Source: Nocardia panacis
Lineage (GTDB): Bacteria; Actinomycetota; Actinomycetes; Mycobacteriales; Mycobacteriaceae
Direction: 5' to 3'
Length of the DNA: 64,000 nucleotides
NCBI RefSeq assembly: GCF_003598715.1
Contig: NZ_QZFU01000016.1
Span: forward strand, 124,001-188,000
Shown here: piece after piece, positions 1 to 8,954 of the stretch
Layout of the letters: each line of letters opens with the position of its first letter
Position numbering within the stretch: position 1 is the stretch's first letter
Notes under the pieces: generated by a model
The model's database searches: none
Told to the model about the DNA's origin: nothing
The model's input: only the letters and a program-made list of their open reading frames with translations
Program-made: the position numbers and the translations under genes

Positions 1-2297
1 TCGTCCTGGCCGCGCAGCCCGCGACCGGCGCGGGATCCGGCAGGCTCGAGTCGCCGCCACTGCAGCAGATGCCCCGGAATCTCCTGGAGGAAGCGGGATT
101 CCGGATTGGACACTGGCTGACCCCAACCCGAGCGGACCACCGCGCGGCTGAGGTAGAGGCGCTGCCGGGCACGGGTGATACCGACGTAGGCGAGGCGGCG
201 CTCCTCGGCCAGTTCGGTGGGATCGCCGAGCGCCCGCATATGCGGGAACTGGCCGTCCTCCCAGCCGGTGACGAAGACGACCGGGAATTCCAGCCCCTTG
301 GCCGTGTGCAGCGTCATCATGGTGACCACGCCCGACTCCTCGTCGGGAATCTGGTCCGCGTCGGCCACCAGGGAGACTCGCTCCAGGAAGGCGGCCAGCG
401 AACCCGGATCCGGTGCACCTTCGGCGGCATCGGGCAGCAGGCCCTCGCCGGGGTCCGGCAGCAGACCTTCGGCCCGCGCGGCCTGCGCGTTGTTGTGCGC
501 CTCGGCGCTGAACTCGCGGGCGACACTGACCAATTCGTTCAGGTTGTCCAGGCGCGCGCCGTCCTGCGGGTCGTCGGAGTTCTCCAGTTCGGCGCGGTAG
601 CCGGTGCGCTCCAGCACGGCCTCCACCACACTGCCGACATCCGGATAGTCCGAATCCTCCTGGACACCGGCGGCCCTGATCTCGGCCAACAGTTCCAGGA
701 AGCCCGCGATGGCCCGCTGCGCGCGCGTATTGAGCAGCGCCACCTTGCCTGCGGCGGCATCGCGCAGCGCGGCCGCGAATCCGATACCGCGCTGATCGGC
801 ATGGACCGCGACACACGCCTCGGCCCGGTCGCCGATGCCGCGCCGGGGCGTATTGAGGATGCGGCGCATACTCACCGCGTCCTCGGGATTGTCGAGCACC
901 CGCAGGTAGGCGACGATATCGCGCACCTCCTTGCGCTCGTAGAAGCGGACGCCGCCCACCACCCGGTAGGGCAGACCCATCCGGATGAAGATCTCCTCCA
1001 GTGCGCGGGAGTTGTTGTTGGTGCGGTAGAACACCGCCACATCGCCGTAGCGGGCCTCGCCCTGATCAACGAGGCGGTCGATCTCGCGGGCCACGAACGA
1101 CGCCTCGTCGTGCTCGTTGTCGGCGACGTAGCCGACGATCAACTCCCCCGCGCCGGAATCGGTCCACAGCTTCTTGTCGCGGCGGTTCTCATTGCGCGCG
1201 ATGACCGCGTTGGCGGCCGAGAGAATGTGCTGGGTCGAGCGGTAATTCTGTTCCAGCAGAATGGTTTCCGCATCCGGGAAGTCGCGCTCGAACTCCTCGA
1301 TATTGCGAATCGTCGCGCCGCGGAAGGCGTAGATGGACTGGTCGGCGTCGCCGACCACGCACAACTCGCTCGGCTCGACCGAGTCGGCCCCCTCGGCGTG
1401 GTGACCGACCAATTCGCGCACCAGTATGTACTGGGCGTGGTTGGTGTCCTGATACTCGTCGACCATGACGTGCCGGAAGCGCCGCCGGTAGTACTCGGCG
1501 ACCTGCGGATGCCGCTGCAGCAGGGCCACCGTCTCGCCGATCAGGTCGTCGAAATCCATGGCGTTGGCCGCACGCAGGCGGCGCTGGTACTCGGCGTAGA
1601 CGCGGGCCACGAGGGCGGGCAGCTCGGTCTCGTCGGATTCGGCGTCGGCGGCGGCGCGCACCGGATCGATGAGTTCGTTCTTGAGATTGGAAATCGCGGT
1701 GGACAGCAATCGCGCCGAATATTTTTTGGTATCGATGTCGAAATCCCGACTGATCATCGTCAGTAATCGGCGGGAATCGTCGGCATCGTAGATGGAGAAA
1801 TTGGAATTCAAACCCGGCAACAGCGCGGCCTGCGCGCGCAGGATACGCACACAGCTCGAATGGAAGGTGGATACCCACATATTCGTGGCACGCGGACCGA
1901 CCAGTCCGATAACTCGCTCGCGCATCTCCGCGGCGGCCTTATTGGTGAAGGTGATGGCCAACACCTGGCCGGGGGTGACCCCGCGCGCGGCCAGCAGGTA
2001 GGCGATGCGGCGGGTGAGCACCGCCGTCTTGCCCGAGCCCGCGCCCGCCACGATCAGCAGGGGCGCGCCGGTGTGCACGACGGCGGCACGCTGCTGCGGG
2101 TTGAGACCATCCAATAGGCGCTCGGCCTCCTCGGCCTTGGCCGCCTCGCGTTCGGCGCGGCGGCGCGCGACCTCCGCGCCGTACGCGGCCGAACCTTCCG
2201 CCGCGTACGACGAATCGGACCCGCCGAGAGTCCGGCTCTGGTCCGTCGTGGCCTGGTTCTGGTCCGTCATGCTGTGGGGAGCCACCGTGATGTCCAT
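1..2297 (-). CDS. pcrA: ATP-dependent DNA helicase PcrA/UvrD (UvrD1-like), 3' end outside window
   Basis: Superfamily 1A 3'-5' helicase for DNA repair and replication-fork processing, acting on DNA in the cytoplasm. About 765 codons are visible. Helicase motifs appear in order: Walker A AGAGSGKT (near residue 85), TFTNKAAAEM (Ia), VDEYQDTN (II, near residue 280), GDADQSIYAFRGA (III) and EQNYRST (IV). The frame stays open to base 1, where it reads SNPESRFLQEIP, a segment near the C-terminal third of mycobacterial UvrD1, so only about 70-90 residues are probably missing. Two in-frame ATGs are possible, at 2297 and 2270, and a TAG lies just upstream of the first. I chose 2297 because a TAGCGT element ends 9 nt upstream; this is uncertain. 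The gene is divergent from chorismate mutase, the same neighbour as in M. tuberculosis (Rv0948c/Rv0949). Family assignment is firm. Confidence 0.95.
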   Translation of the reverse strand, partial: MDITVAPHSMTDQNQATTDQSRTLGGSDSSYAAEGSAAYGAEVARRRAEREAAKAEEAERLLDGLNPQQRAAVVHTGAPLLIVAGAGSGKTAVLTRRIAYLLAARGVTPGQVLAITFTNKAAAEMRERVIGLVGPRATNMWVSTFHSSCVRILRAQAALLPGLNSNFSIYDADDSRRLLTMISRDFDIDTKKYSARLLSTAISNLKNELIDPVRAAADAESDETELPALVARVYAEYQRRLRAANAMDFDDLIGETVALLQRHPQVAEYYRRRFRHVMVDEYQDTNHAQYILVRELVGHHAEGADSVEPSELCVVGDADQSIYAFRGATIRNIEEFERDFPDAETILLEQNYRSTQHILSAANAVIARNENRRDKKLWTDSGAGELIVGYVADNEHDEASFVAREIDRLVDQGEARYGDVAVFYRTNNNSRALEEIFIRMGLPYRVVGGVRFYERKEVRDIVAYLRVLDNPEDAVSMRRILNTPRRGIGDRAEACVAVHADQRGIGFAAALRDAAAGKVALLNTRAQRAIAGFLELLAEIRAAGVQEDSDYPDVGSVVEAVLERTGYRAELENSDDPQDGARLDNLNELVSVAREFSAEAHNNAQAARAEGLLPDPGEGLLPDAAEGAPDPGSLAAFLERVSLVADADQIPDEESGVVTMMTLHTAKGLEFPVVFVTGWEDGQFPHMRALGDPTELAEERRLAYVGITRARQRLYLSRAVVRSGWGQPVSNPESRFLQEIPGHLLQWRRLEPAGSRAGRGLRGQD

Positions 2298-2683
2298 CGT
2301 CCATCCACGCTACCGTCGCGCACCGACAGAGTTGAAGTCCCGTAGGCTGGTTCGCGGTTCGCCCCGCCTCCGCTCCCCGCACGGGCCGCCGGAACGGATG
2401 CCGAGAGCGGACCCGCAGGACCCGCCGTTCAGCTGATTTCTAAATAGAAGTGTTTTGCATAGCTACCAGCCCGTGGCAGACTGGCCACATGATCAGCGCT
2501 CCATCGAGACACCGGTTGTGGTTATCCCCCGGATATCCCGATCACCGACCTTGTCCCTGAGCGCAAACCATTCTGGGGGAAGTGCGAAACGGCCCGCCAG
2601 GTCTTGTTTTATGGTGAAAGAACCGGTCGGTAACGCGTTCGGCTCGTCCGCCGATGCCTGTTCTGACACGAGGAGATGAATAG
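2298..2683. other. Divergent intergenic region between pcrA and chorismate mutase
   Basis: 386 bp without a convincing gene. It contains an AT-rich patch with a 12-bp palindrome, TTCTA-AA-TAGAA (2438-2449), and a possible -10 (TATGGT, about 2611) for the rightward gene. A 23-codon open frame starts at ATG 2489 and stops at 2560 with no recognisable content. No SOS box of the TCGAAC-N4-GTTCGA type was seen. Promoters for both divergent genes are expected here. Confidence 0.4.
2671..2676 (+). promoter_or_regulatory. Ribosome binding site of chorismate mutase
   Basis: AGGAGA lies 7 nt before ATG 2684 and fixes that start. This SD-led start contrasts with the many probably leaderless starts nearby. 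Confidence 0.7.
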
Positions 2684-2977
2684 ATGGGCAACCCTGCCAC
2701 AACGACTGGGTCGGACTCGGCGCTGCCGCAGTCCGAGGCCGAGATCGATAACCTCCGCAAGGAGATCGACCGTCTCGATGCCGAGATCCTCGCCGCTATC
2801 AAGCGGCGCACCGAGGTCTCCCGGATCATTGGTCGCACCCGGATGGCCTCCGGCGGTCCGCGTCTGGTGCACAGTCGTGAGATGAAGGTCCTGGAGCGCT
2901 TCAGCGAATTGGGCCAGGAGGGCCACACCCTGGCCATGTTGCTGCTTCGCCTCGGCCGTGGCCGCCTCGGTCACTGA
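2684..2977 (+). CDS. aroQ: Chorismate mutase, AroQ-delta type
   Basis: Converts chorismate to prephenate, the first step towards Phe and Tyr, in the cytoplasm. The 97-residue protein matches the short all-helical AroQ-delta class typified by M. tuberculosis Rv0948c. It has a variable 20-residue N-terminus, then EIDNLRKEIDRLDAEIL (helix 1), KRRTEVSRIIGRTRMASGG and LVHSREMKVLERFSELG, and ends in LGRGRLGH. In the M. tuberculosis enzyme the equivalent C-terminal tail docks onto DAHP synthase (AroG), which activates the otherwise weak mutase. The conserved tail here suggests the same inter-enzyme regulation; that is inference from the family. The gene is monocistronic, divergent from pcrA and followed by a strong hairpin. 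No secretion signal is present, so it is not the secreted *AroQ. Confidence 0.95.
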   Translation: MGNPATTTGSDSALPQSEAEIDNLRKEIDRLDAEILAAIKRRTEVSRIIGRTRMASGGPRLVHSREMKVLERFSELGQEGHTLAMLLLRLGRGRLGH

Positions 2978-3048
2978 ATTGCCTTGGCCCGCGCCATTTC
3001 GCGCGCGCCGACCCGAGCCGCGGCGCTGACCCGCCGCAACCCGAAAGG

Positions 3049-3080
3049 CCGCCCCAGGGTGTTCGCACCCCCTGGGGCGG
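3049..3080. terminator. Bidirectional intrinsic terminator-like hairpin
   Basis: A perfect 11-bp inverted repeat, CCGCCCCAGGG (3049-3059) and CCCTGGGGCGG (3070-3080), with a 10-nt loop, followed on the plus strand by TCGCTTCTTCT. It lies between the convergent chorismate mutase and dehydrogenase genes, so it probably ends both transcripts. Confidence 0.75.
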
Positions 3081-3119
3081 TCGCTTCTTCTCAGGGCCTG
3101 CTTCGCAGGATCTCGGCTC

Positions 3120-4574
3120 TCAGGTGAGGGCGATGTACTTGGTGCTGAGGTACTCCTCGATACCTTCGATTCCGCCTTCGCGCCCGAAACCCGAGGCCTT
3201 CACCCCGCCGAACGGAGCGGCCGGATCGGAGATGACGCCCCGGTTGACCCCGACCATGCCCGACTCCAACCCCTCGGCGATGCGCAGCGCGCGATCCAGG
3301 TCGCGCGTGTAAACGTAGGAGACCAAACCGAATTCGGTGTCATTGGCGGCGGACAGGCCCTCGGCCTCGGTCTCGAAGCCGATGATCGGGGCGACCGGCC
3401 CGAACACCTCCTCGCGCAGGATCCTGGCCTGCGGCGGCACCTCGCTCAGCACGGTGGCCGGATAGAACCAGCCGGGTCCGCCGGGCGCCTTGCCGCCGAG
3501 CCGCACCCGAGCACCGGCCGACACCGCGTCCTCGACCAGTTCGGTGACGATGTCGAGTTGCTGCTCATTGATCAGCGGGCCGAGGGTGGTGGCCGGATCC
3601 GCGCCGGGACCCATGGTCACCGTGCTCGCCATGGCATCCACCAGCTTGGCGGTGAACTCCTCGCGGACGCTCTCGTGCACGTGGAAGCGATTGGCCGCGG
3701 TGCACGCCTCGCCGCCATTGCGCAGCTTCGCCAGCAGCGCGCCCTCGACGGCGGCATCGATATCGGCGTCGTCGAACACCACGAACGGCGCGTTGCCGCC
3801 GAGTTCCATCGAGGTGCGCAGCAGGCCGTGCGCCGACTGGGCCACCAGTTTCCGGCCGACCTCGGTGGATCCGGTGAAGGTGAGTTTGCGCAGCCGGGGA
3901 TCGTTGAGCAGCGGCCCGGTGACCGCGCCGGACCGGCTGGTGGTGATGACGGAGAGCACCCCGTCCGGCAGGCCCGCCTCCTGACAGAGTTGAGCCAGCA
4001 GCAGCATGGTCAGCGGCGTCTCCCCGGCCGGTTTGACGATCATGGTGCAGCCCGCGGCCAGGGCCGGACCGACCTTGCGGGTGCCCATGGCCAGCGGGAA
4101 GTTCCACGGTGTGATGGCCAAGCACGGACCCACCGGCTGTTTGTGCACCATGATGCGGCCGGTCCCCGACGGCGCGTGCAGGTAGCGGCCGTGCACCCGG
4201 ACCGCCTCCTCGCTGAACCAGCGGAAGAACTCGGCGCCGTAGCGCACCTCATTGCGGCTCTCGGGCAGCGCCTTACCCATCTCGAGGGTCATCAGCAGCG
4301 CGAATTCCTCTGTGCGCTCGATGATCCGCTCATACACGGCGCGCAGGATCTCCGCGCGCGCTCTGGCGGGGGTCGCGGCCCATTCGGCCTGGACGGCGAC
4401 CGCCGCGTCGAGCGCGCGCACCGCATCCTCCGGGGCGGCGTCGGCGACTTCGGCGAGGACCTCGCCGGTGGCCGGATCGCGCACCGGGAAGGTCGCACCG
4501 CCGGTGGCCGCGACCGGCCCACCGATCCACAGTCGCGTCGGGACGGATTCGAGAACTTCGCGTTCGGACACCAT
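3120..4574 (-). CDS. gabD: NAD(P)-dependent succinate-semialdehyde dehydrogenase (aldehyde dehydrogenase family)
   Basis: Oxidises succinate semialdehyde or a related aldehyde to the acid with NAD(P)+; cytoplasmic. The 484-residue length is normal for the family. Visible elements are the N-terminal VRDPATGEVLAEV segment, the cofactor-binding FTGSTEVGRKLV motif, the general base Glu in MELGGNAPFVVFDDAD (near residue 257), the catalytic Cys in GGEACTAANR (near residue 290) and the C-terminal PFGGVKASGFGREGG block typical of SSDH/GabD enzymes. ATG at 4574 is chosen because a TAGGCT -10-like element (4581-4586) lies 6 nt upstream, which suggests a leaderless mRNA. The gene sits between chorismate mutase and pgi and has no pathway partner here. 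The exact aldehyde is uncertain; glutarate- or other semialdehydes are alternatives. Confidence 0.88.
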   Translation of the reverse strand: MVSEREVLESVPTRLWIGGPVAATGGATFPVRDPATGEVLAEVADAAPEDAVRALDAAVAVQAEWAATPARARAEILRAVYERIIERTEEFALLMTLEMGKALPESRNEVRYGAEFFRWFSEEAVRVHGRYLHAPSGTGRIMVHKQPVGPCLAITPWNFPLAMGTRKVGPALAAGCTMIVKPAGETPLTMLLLAQLCQEAGLPDGVLSVITTSRSGAVTGPLLNDPRLRKLTFTGSTEVGRKLVAQSAHGLLRTSMELGGNAPFVVFDDADIDAAVEGALLAKLRNGGEACTAANRFHVHESVREEFTAKLVDAMASTVTMGPGADPATTLGPLINEQQLDIVTELVEDAVSAGARVRLGGKAPGGPGWFYPATVLSEVPPQARILREEVFGPVAPIIGFETEAEGLSAANDTEFGLVSYVYTRDLDRALRIAEGLESGMVGVNRGVISDPAAPFGGVKASGFGREGGIEGIEEYLSTKYIALT

Positions 4575-4580
4575 GGGGTC

Positions 4581-4586
4581 AGCCTA
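4581..4586 (-). promoter_or_regulatory. Putative -10 element (TAGGCT), leaderless gabD
   Basis: TAGGCT on the minus strand, 6 nt before ATG 4574. No clear -35. The spacing fits transcription starting at or near the start codon. Confidence 0.4.
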
Positions 4587-4797
4587 GGCCGCCACCCGAC
4601 CCGCGCGGCCGCCTCGCAGTCGACATCTGTGTGCTGTGTGCGTACTCGTCGCGACTGTGCACAAGTACGGCCATACGAAGCCGCGATAGTACTCCGGCGG
4701 ACCCCGTTGCGGCACATCGGAAATCTCACCGGGCGCATCGGCCGACGTCGCCGGAAACACGGGTGCGACATATCGTGCGGGGGCTCGGGTCGGTGAG

Positions 4798-4803
4798 TAA
4801 TCT
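4798..4803 (+). promoter_or_regulatory. Putative -10 element (TAATCT), leaderless pgi
   Basis: TAATCT, 8 nt before GTG 4812, with no good Shine-Dalgarno sequence. It supports the GTG start of pgi. Confidence 0.35.
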
Positions 4804-4811
4804 CGGCGGAC

Positions 4812-6449
4812 GTGACCAGCGACATCACCGAAGCGGCGGCTTGGCGGAAACTGCACGAGCACCACGGCGCGATCGCCGGACGACATCTGCGCGAATACTT
4901 CGCCGAGGATCCCGAGCGCGGGCGCGACCTCGTCATCGAGGTGGGCGATCTGCGCATCGACTACTCCAAGCACCGCGTCACCAGGGAGACGCTCGCGCTG
5001 CTGGTCGAGTTGGCGCGCGAGGCCGAGGTGCCCGCCCGGCGCGAGGCGATGTTCCGGGGCGAGCACATCAACACCTCCGAGAACCGGGCTGTCGAGCATA
5101 TCGCGCTGCGCCTGCCCGCAGGGGAGTCGCTGATGGTCGACGGCGCCGACGCCGGGGCCGAGGTGCACGAGGTGCTGCGCCGGATGGGCGTGTTCACCGA
5201 CGCGCTGCGCTCGGGCCAATGGCGCGGGGCCACCGGGGAGCGCATCACGACAGTGGTCAATATCGGGATCGGCGGGTCGGATCTGGGTCCGGTGATGGTG
5301 CACCGGGCGCTGCGCCACTACGCCGACGCGGGGATCGAGGCGCGCTTCGTCTCCAATGTGGACCCGGCCGACATGGTGGCGGCGCTGCGCGGACTCGATC
5401 CGGCGCGCACGCTGTTCATCGTTGCCTCCAAGACGTTTTCGACGCTGGAGACGCTCACCAATGCCACGGCGGCCCGGCGCTGGCTGGTGGCCGCGCTGGG
5501 CGAGGCGGCGGTGGCCAAGCATTTCGTCGCGGTCTCCACCAATGCCGAGCGGGTGGCCGCCTTCGGTATCGACACCGCGAATATGTTCGGCTTCTGGGAT
5601 TGGGTCGGCGGCCGGTACTCGGTGGACTCGGCCATCGGCCTGTCGGTGATGGCCACCGTCGGCAAGGAGCGCTTCGCCGAATTCCTGGCCGGAATGCACA
5701 CCGTGGACCGGCATTTCGCCACCGCGCCGCTCGAGGCCAACGCCCCGGTGCTGCTCGGTCTGCTCGGTGTCTGGTACTCGAACTTCTTCGGCGCGCAATC
5801 GCGTGCGGTACTGCCGTATTCGAATGATCTGGCGCGCTTCCCGGCCTACCTGCAACAACTCACCATGGAATCCAACGGCAAGTCGGTGCGTGCCGATGGC
5901 TCACCGGTGCGCACCTCGACGGGTGAGATCTTCTGGGGTGAGCCCGGCACCAATGGTCAGCACGCGTTCTACCAACTGCTGCACCAGGGGACCTGGTTGG
6001 TGCCCGCCGATTTCCTCGGATTCGCCGCGCCCACCGATGATCTGCCCACCGCCGACGGCACCGGCAGCATGCACGATCTGCTGATGAGCAATCTGTTCGC
6101 CCAGACGAAGGTGCTGGCCTTCGGCAAGACGGCCGAGGAGATCGCCGCCGAGGGCACCGATCCGAAACTGGTGCCGCACAAGGTGATGCCGGGCAATCGC
6201 CCGAGCACCACCATTCTCGCGCCCAAGCTCACGCCCTCGGTCGTCGGCCAGCTCATCGCACTCTACGAACATCAGGTGTTCGTGGAAGGCGCGATCTGGG
6301 GTATCGACAGCTTCGATCAGTGGGGTGTCGAGCTGGGCAAGCAGCAGGCGCTGGCACTGGCCCCGCTGCTCACCTCGGCGGAAGATCCCGCGCCACTGGA
6401 CGATTCGTCCACCGACGCGCTCATTCGCTGGTATCGCGCGCACCGCTGA
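4812..6449 (+). CDS. pgi: Glucose-6-phosphate isomerase
   Basis: Interconverts glucose 6-phosphate and fructose 6-phosphate in glycolysis and gluconeogenesis; cytoplasmic. The 545-residue protein has full family length with a GTG start. Diagnostic stretches in order: [14 protein letters not shown] (phosphate-binding SIS domain), [24 protein letters not shown] (PGI signature 1 region), [29 protein letters not shown] (catalytic Glu and His) and [22 protein letters not shown] (signature 2 region with the catalytic Lys). Nothing is missing. It is divergent from gabD across 237 bp and convergent with the following kinase gene, only 18 bp away. The proximity to aroQ and pcrA resembles the M. tuberculosis Rv0946c-Rv0949 cluster. 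Confidence 0.97.
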   Translation: MTSDITEAAAWRKLHEHHGAIAGRHLREYFAEDPERGRDLVIEVGDLRIDYSKHRVTRETLALLVELAREAEVPARREAMFRGEHINTSENRAVEHIALRLPAGESLMVDGADAGAEVHEVLRRMGVFTDALRSGQWRGATGERITTVVNIGIGGSDLGPVMVHRALRHYADAGIEARFVSNVDPADMVAALRGLDPARTLFIVASKTFSTLETLTNATAARRWLVAALGEAAVAKHFVAVSTNAERVAAFGIDTANMFGFWDWVGGRYSVDSAIGLSVMATVGKERFAEFLAGMHTVDRHFATAPLEANAPVLLGLLGVWYSNFFGAQSRAVLPYSNDLARFPAYLQQLTMESNGKSVRADGSPVRTSTGEIFWGEPGTNGQHAFYQLLHQGTWLVPADFLGFAAPTDDLPTADGTGSMHDLLMSNLFAQTKVLAFGKTAEEIAAEGTDPKLVPHKVMPGNRPSTTILAPKLTPSVVGQLIALYEHQVFVEGAIWGIDSFDQWGVELGKQQALALAPLLTSAEDPAPLDDSSTDALIRWYRAHR

Positions 6450-6467
6450 GTGCGACGGACCGGCGCG

Positions 6468-7235
6468 CTATCGCTCGGCGAGCTGTTCGGCCGCGGCGGT
6501 GAAGTGGTGTCCGTTCGCCGCGACGGTGAAGTAGCGGCCGTCCTCGACACACAGCACCAGGTCGGCCCGGACACTGGTGGCGGCGACGAGGTCGGCATTG
6601 CGCAGGTCGCTGTCGTCGACCTTGACGCGCGCCTGGTCGAGGGTGCGGCCGCCGCGCAGGTGCCGGTCGAGCAGTCGGGTGGCGAGCAGGTCGCGGGGAG
6701 CGTCGAGGTACCAGCACTCGTCCAGGTGCTCGCGCACCGACGACCACGGGGCGAGGTGCGGATCACCGGTGAGTTCGGCATCGAGGAGCAGGTAGTTGCC
6801 CTCGGTGATGGCCACGATGTGCTCGGTGAACACGACGCCGCCGGGGACCGGCTCCTCGATGGCTCGGTCGAAGGTGGGCCACGGCACCTCGGCGCCCAGC
6901 GGGGCGCGGCGCAGTGCGTCGAGGGCCGCCACATAACCCGCCGCGTCGAAGGTGTCCGGCTCGCCCTTGCGGGCAAGGGCGCCACCCGCGCGCAGTGCCG
7001 CGTTCGACAGGTGGAATCCATCCATCGGCGCGATCTCGGCGATCGGCGCGCGGGTATCGAGTGCGTCGCGCTCAGTGGCATTGAGCGCATCGCGCAGTGC
7101 CAGGGAAAGGGTGGATTTGCCCGCGCCCGGCGGACCGGCGATACCGAGCAGATAGCGTCCGGGACGCGCGTGCGCCCGCGCCCGCACGCGCTTCGCGAGG
7201 ACGCTCAGCGGAACTTCGACGTGTGCCTCGGCCAC
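6468..7235 (-). CDS. P-loop nucleoside/nucleotide kinase family protein (uridine kinase/PanK-like fold)
   Basis: A 255-residue ATP-dependent phosphotransferase of the P-loop uridine kinase/pantothenate kinase superfamily, to which uncharacterised sugar kinases of the YggC type also belong. Visible features are Walker A in LLGIAGPPGAGKSTLS (near residue 30), the substrate-site motif PMDGFHLSN, a KGEPDTFD stretch typical of the subfamily, IVAITEGNYLLLD (Walker B-like strand) and a C-terminal Arg-rich lid with RDLLATRLLDRHLRGG. The true substrate cannot be read from sequence; phosphorylation of a pentose, nucleoside or pantothenate-like compound is possible. GTG at 7235 is chosen because a TAGAGT -10 (7243-7248) lies 7 nt upstream and the protein then begins just before the conserved fold. 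It is tail-to-tail with pgi. Confidence 0.8.
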   Translation of the reverse strand: MAEAHVEVPLSVLAKRVRARAHARPGRYLLGIAGPPGAGKSTLSLALRDALNATERDALDTRAPIAEIAPMDGFHLSNAALRAGGALARKGEPDTFDAAGYVAALDALRRAPLGAEVPWPTFDRAIEEPVPGGVVFTEHIVAITEGNYLLLDAELTGDPHLAPWSSVREHLDECWYLDAPRDLLATRLLDRHLRGGRTLDQARVKVDDSDLRNADLVAATSVRADLVLCVEDGRYFTVAANGHHFTAAAEQLAER

Positions 7236-7242
7236 TGAAGCG

Positions 7243-7248
7243 ACTCTA
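7243..7248 (-). promoter_or_regulatory. Putative -10 element (TAGAGT), kinase gene
   Basis: TAGAGT on the minus strand, 7 nt before GTG 7235. The overlapping AGGTAGAG could instead serve as a Shine-Dalgarno sequence, so leaderless transcription is only one reading. Confidence 0.35.
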
Positions 7249-7331
7249 CCTGTGTGATGTCGGCACCCCTGCGGTGCGCGGTCTTCCTCGAATAATCGCG
7301 CGGGCGCGGTGCGACGCAACGCTGCGCGGGC

Positions 7332-8954
7332 TCAGGATACGAAGCCGCGCTCGATGATCGGGCCGGTGTTCACCCCGGTCGGTAGCGTGCCGAGCGCGAT
7401 ACCCCAATCGTCGCCGAGCCGGGAGGCGCAGAAGGCGTCGGCGACGGCGGGATGACCGTGCCGGACCAACTGTGCGCCTTGGAGCACCAGTGCCATGAGT
7501 TCGACCACCCGACGCGCGCGGTATTCGATGTCGTTCAGATCCGACAGTTCCTTGCCGACGCGGGCAATGGCATCGTCCAGACGCGGATTCGCGCCCTTGG
7601 CGAGGGAGACCTCGTTGAAGAACGCCTCGACGGTCTCGGGCTGTCGCCCCATGGCGCGCAGCGCGTCCAACGCCGCGACATTGCCCGACCCCTCCCAAAT
7701 CGACATGAGCGGAGCTTCCCGATACAGCCTGGGCATGCCGGATTCCTCGGCGTAGCCATTGCCGCCCAGACATTCCAATGCCTCGGCGACCTGGACGGGC
7801 GCGCGCTTGCAGACCCAGTACTTGGTGACCGCGAGCGCGATCCGGCGCAGCGCGGCCTCGGCCGGATCGGAGCCGGCCCGGTCGGTGGCGCCCGCGAGGC
7901 GCAGCATCACGGTGGTGGCGGCGTCGGATTCGATGACCAGGTCGGCCAGCACATTGCGCATGGCGGGCTGGTCGATCAGCTTCGCGCCGAAGGCTTCCCG
8001 ATGCCTGGCGTGGTGCACGGCGAGGACGGCGGCGGCACGCATCCCGGTCGCCGAGCCGATGACGCAGTCCAGCCGGGTCATATTGACCATTTCGATAATG
8101 GTCTTGACGCCCGCGCCCTCCGCGCCGACGAGCATGCCGGTGGCGTTCTCGTATTCGATCTCGGAGGAGGCATTGGACTTATTGCCCAGTTTGTCCTTGA
8201 GCCGCTGGATGCGAATCGGATTGCGGGTGTCGTCGGGCAGTACGCGCGGCAGCAGGAAACAGGACAGTCCGCCGGGGGCCTGGGCCAGGGTCAGGAACAT
8301 ATCCGACATCGGGGCCGAGGTGAACCACTTGTGCCCGACGATGCGGTAGCTGCCGTCCGGCTGCGGGGTCGCGGTGGTGGTGTTGGCCCGCACGTCGGAA
8401 CCGCCCTGCTTCTCCGTCATCGACATGCCCGCGATCAGACCGGCTTTGGTCGATGGTTCGCGCAGTCCGAATTCGTAGATTCGCGATCCGAGCAGCGACT
8501 CGTATCGGGCCGCCAATTCGGGATTGTGGCGCAGCGCGGGCACCACGGCGTAGGTCATGGAGATGGGGCACATATGGCCCGCGTCGGCGGCGCCCCAGGT
8601 GTAGAACTTGGCGGCGCGGGCCACATGCGCGCCGGGGCGGTCGTCGAGCCAGGCCGAGCCGTGCAGGCCGTGCGCGACGGCCACTCGCATCAGGTCGTGC
8701 CAGTGCGGATGGAATTCCACCTCGTCGACGCGGTTGCCCCAGCGGTCGTGGGTGTGCAGGACGGGCGGATACTCATTGGCCAGTCGGCCCCATTCCTGCG
8801 CCGGGAAATCGCCCGCGAGCCGACCCAATTCGCGCACCTCGTCCTCGGCCCAGCCCGCGCCCTCGCGACGCAGGCCCTCGAGCAGCGCGGGGTTGCGCGA
8901 CATGTCGAACGGCACGATATTGGGCGCCTGGTTGAAGACTTCATGCGTCGGCAT
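7332..8954 (-). CDS. Acyl-CoA dehydrogenase, AidB-like
   Basis: FAD-dependent dehydrogenase of the acyl-CoA dehydrogenase superfamily, closest in layout to E. coli AidB/isovaleryl-CoA dehydrogenase-like proteins. It has 540 residues, the AidB length. It begins THEVFNQAPNIVPFDM, carries the diagnostic GMSMTEKQGGSDVRANTT loop in the middle domain (near residue 185-200), the VGAEGAGVKTIIEMVNMTRLD helix, and the C-terminal ECLGGNGYAEESGMPRLYREAPLMSIWEGSGN block. In E. coli, AidB protects against alkylating agents by binding DNA and flavin; many actinobacterial homologues are treated as FadE-type enzymes, so the role is open. ATG 8954 lies inside the end of the upstream tetR gene (14-nt overlap), so the two are cotranscribed and translationally coupled. 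Regulation by that TetR protein is likely. Confidence 0.88.
   Translation of the reverse strand: MPTHEVFNQAPNIVPFDMSRNPALLEGLRREGAGWAEDEVRELGRLAGDFPAQEWGRLANEYPPVLHTHDRWGNRVDEVEFHPHWHDLMRVAVAHGLHGSAWLDDRPGAHVARAAKFYTWGAADAGHMCPISMTYAVVPALRHNPELAARYESLLGSRIYEFGLREPSTKAGLIAGMSMTEKQGGSDVRANTTTATPQPDGSYRIVGHKWFTSAPMSDMFLTLAQAPGGLSCFLLPRVLPDDTRNPIRIQRLKDKLGNKSNASSEIEYENATGMLVGAEGAGVKTIIEMVNMTRLDCVIGSATGMRAAAVLAVHHARHREAFGAKLIDQPAMRNVLADLVIESDAATTVMLRLAGATDRAGSDPAEAALRRIALAVTKYWVCKRAPVQVAEALECLGGNGYAEESGMPRLYREAPLMSIWEGSGNVAALDALRAMGRQPETVEAFFNEVSLAKGANPRLDDAIARVGKELSDLNDIEYRARRVVELMALVLQGAQLVRHGHPAVADAFCASRLGDDWGIALGTLPTGVNTGPIIERGFVS

Noticed and set aside
69..1766. 565-codon plus-strand frame opposite pcrA
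   Set aside because: Antisense shadow of helicase codons; the minus strand shows all helicase motifs.
2489..2560. 23-codon open frame upstream of chorismate mutase as an attenuator leader
   Set aside because: It has one Trp, no Phe/Tyr cluster and no paired hairpins, so there is no support for attenuation.
4584..5858. Minus-strand frame of 424 codons opposite pgi
   Set aside because: Pgi signatures on the plus strand are complete; the reverse frame is a GC artefact.
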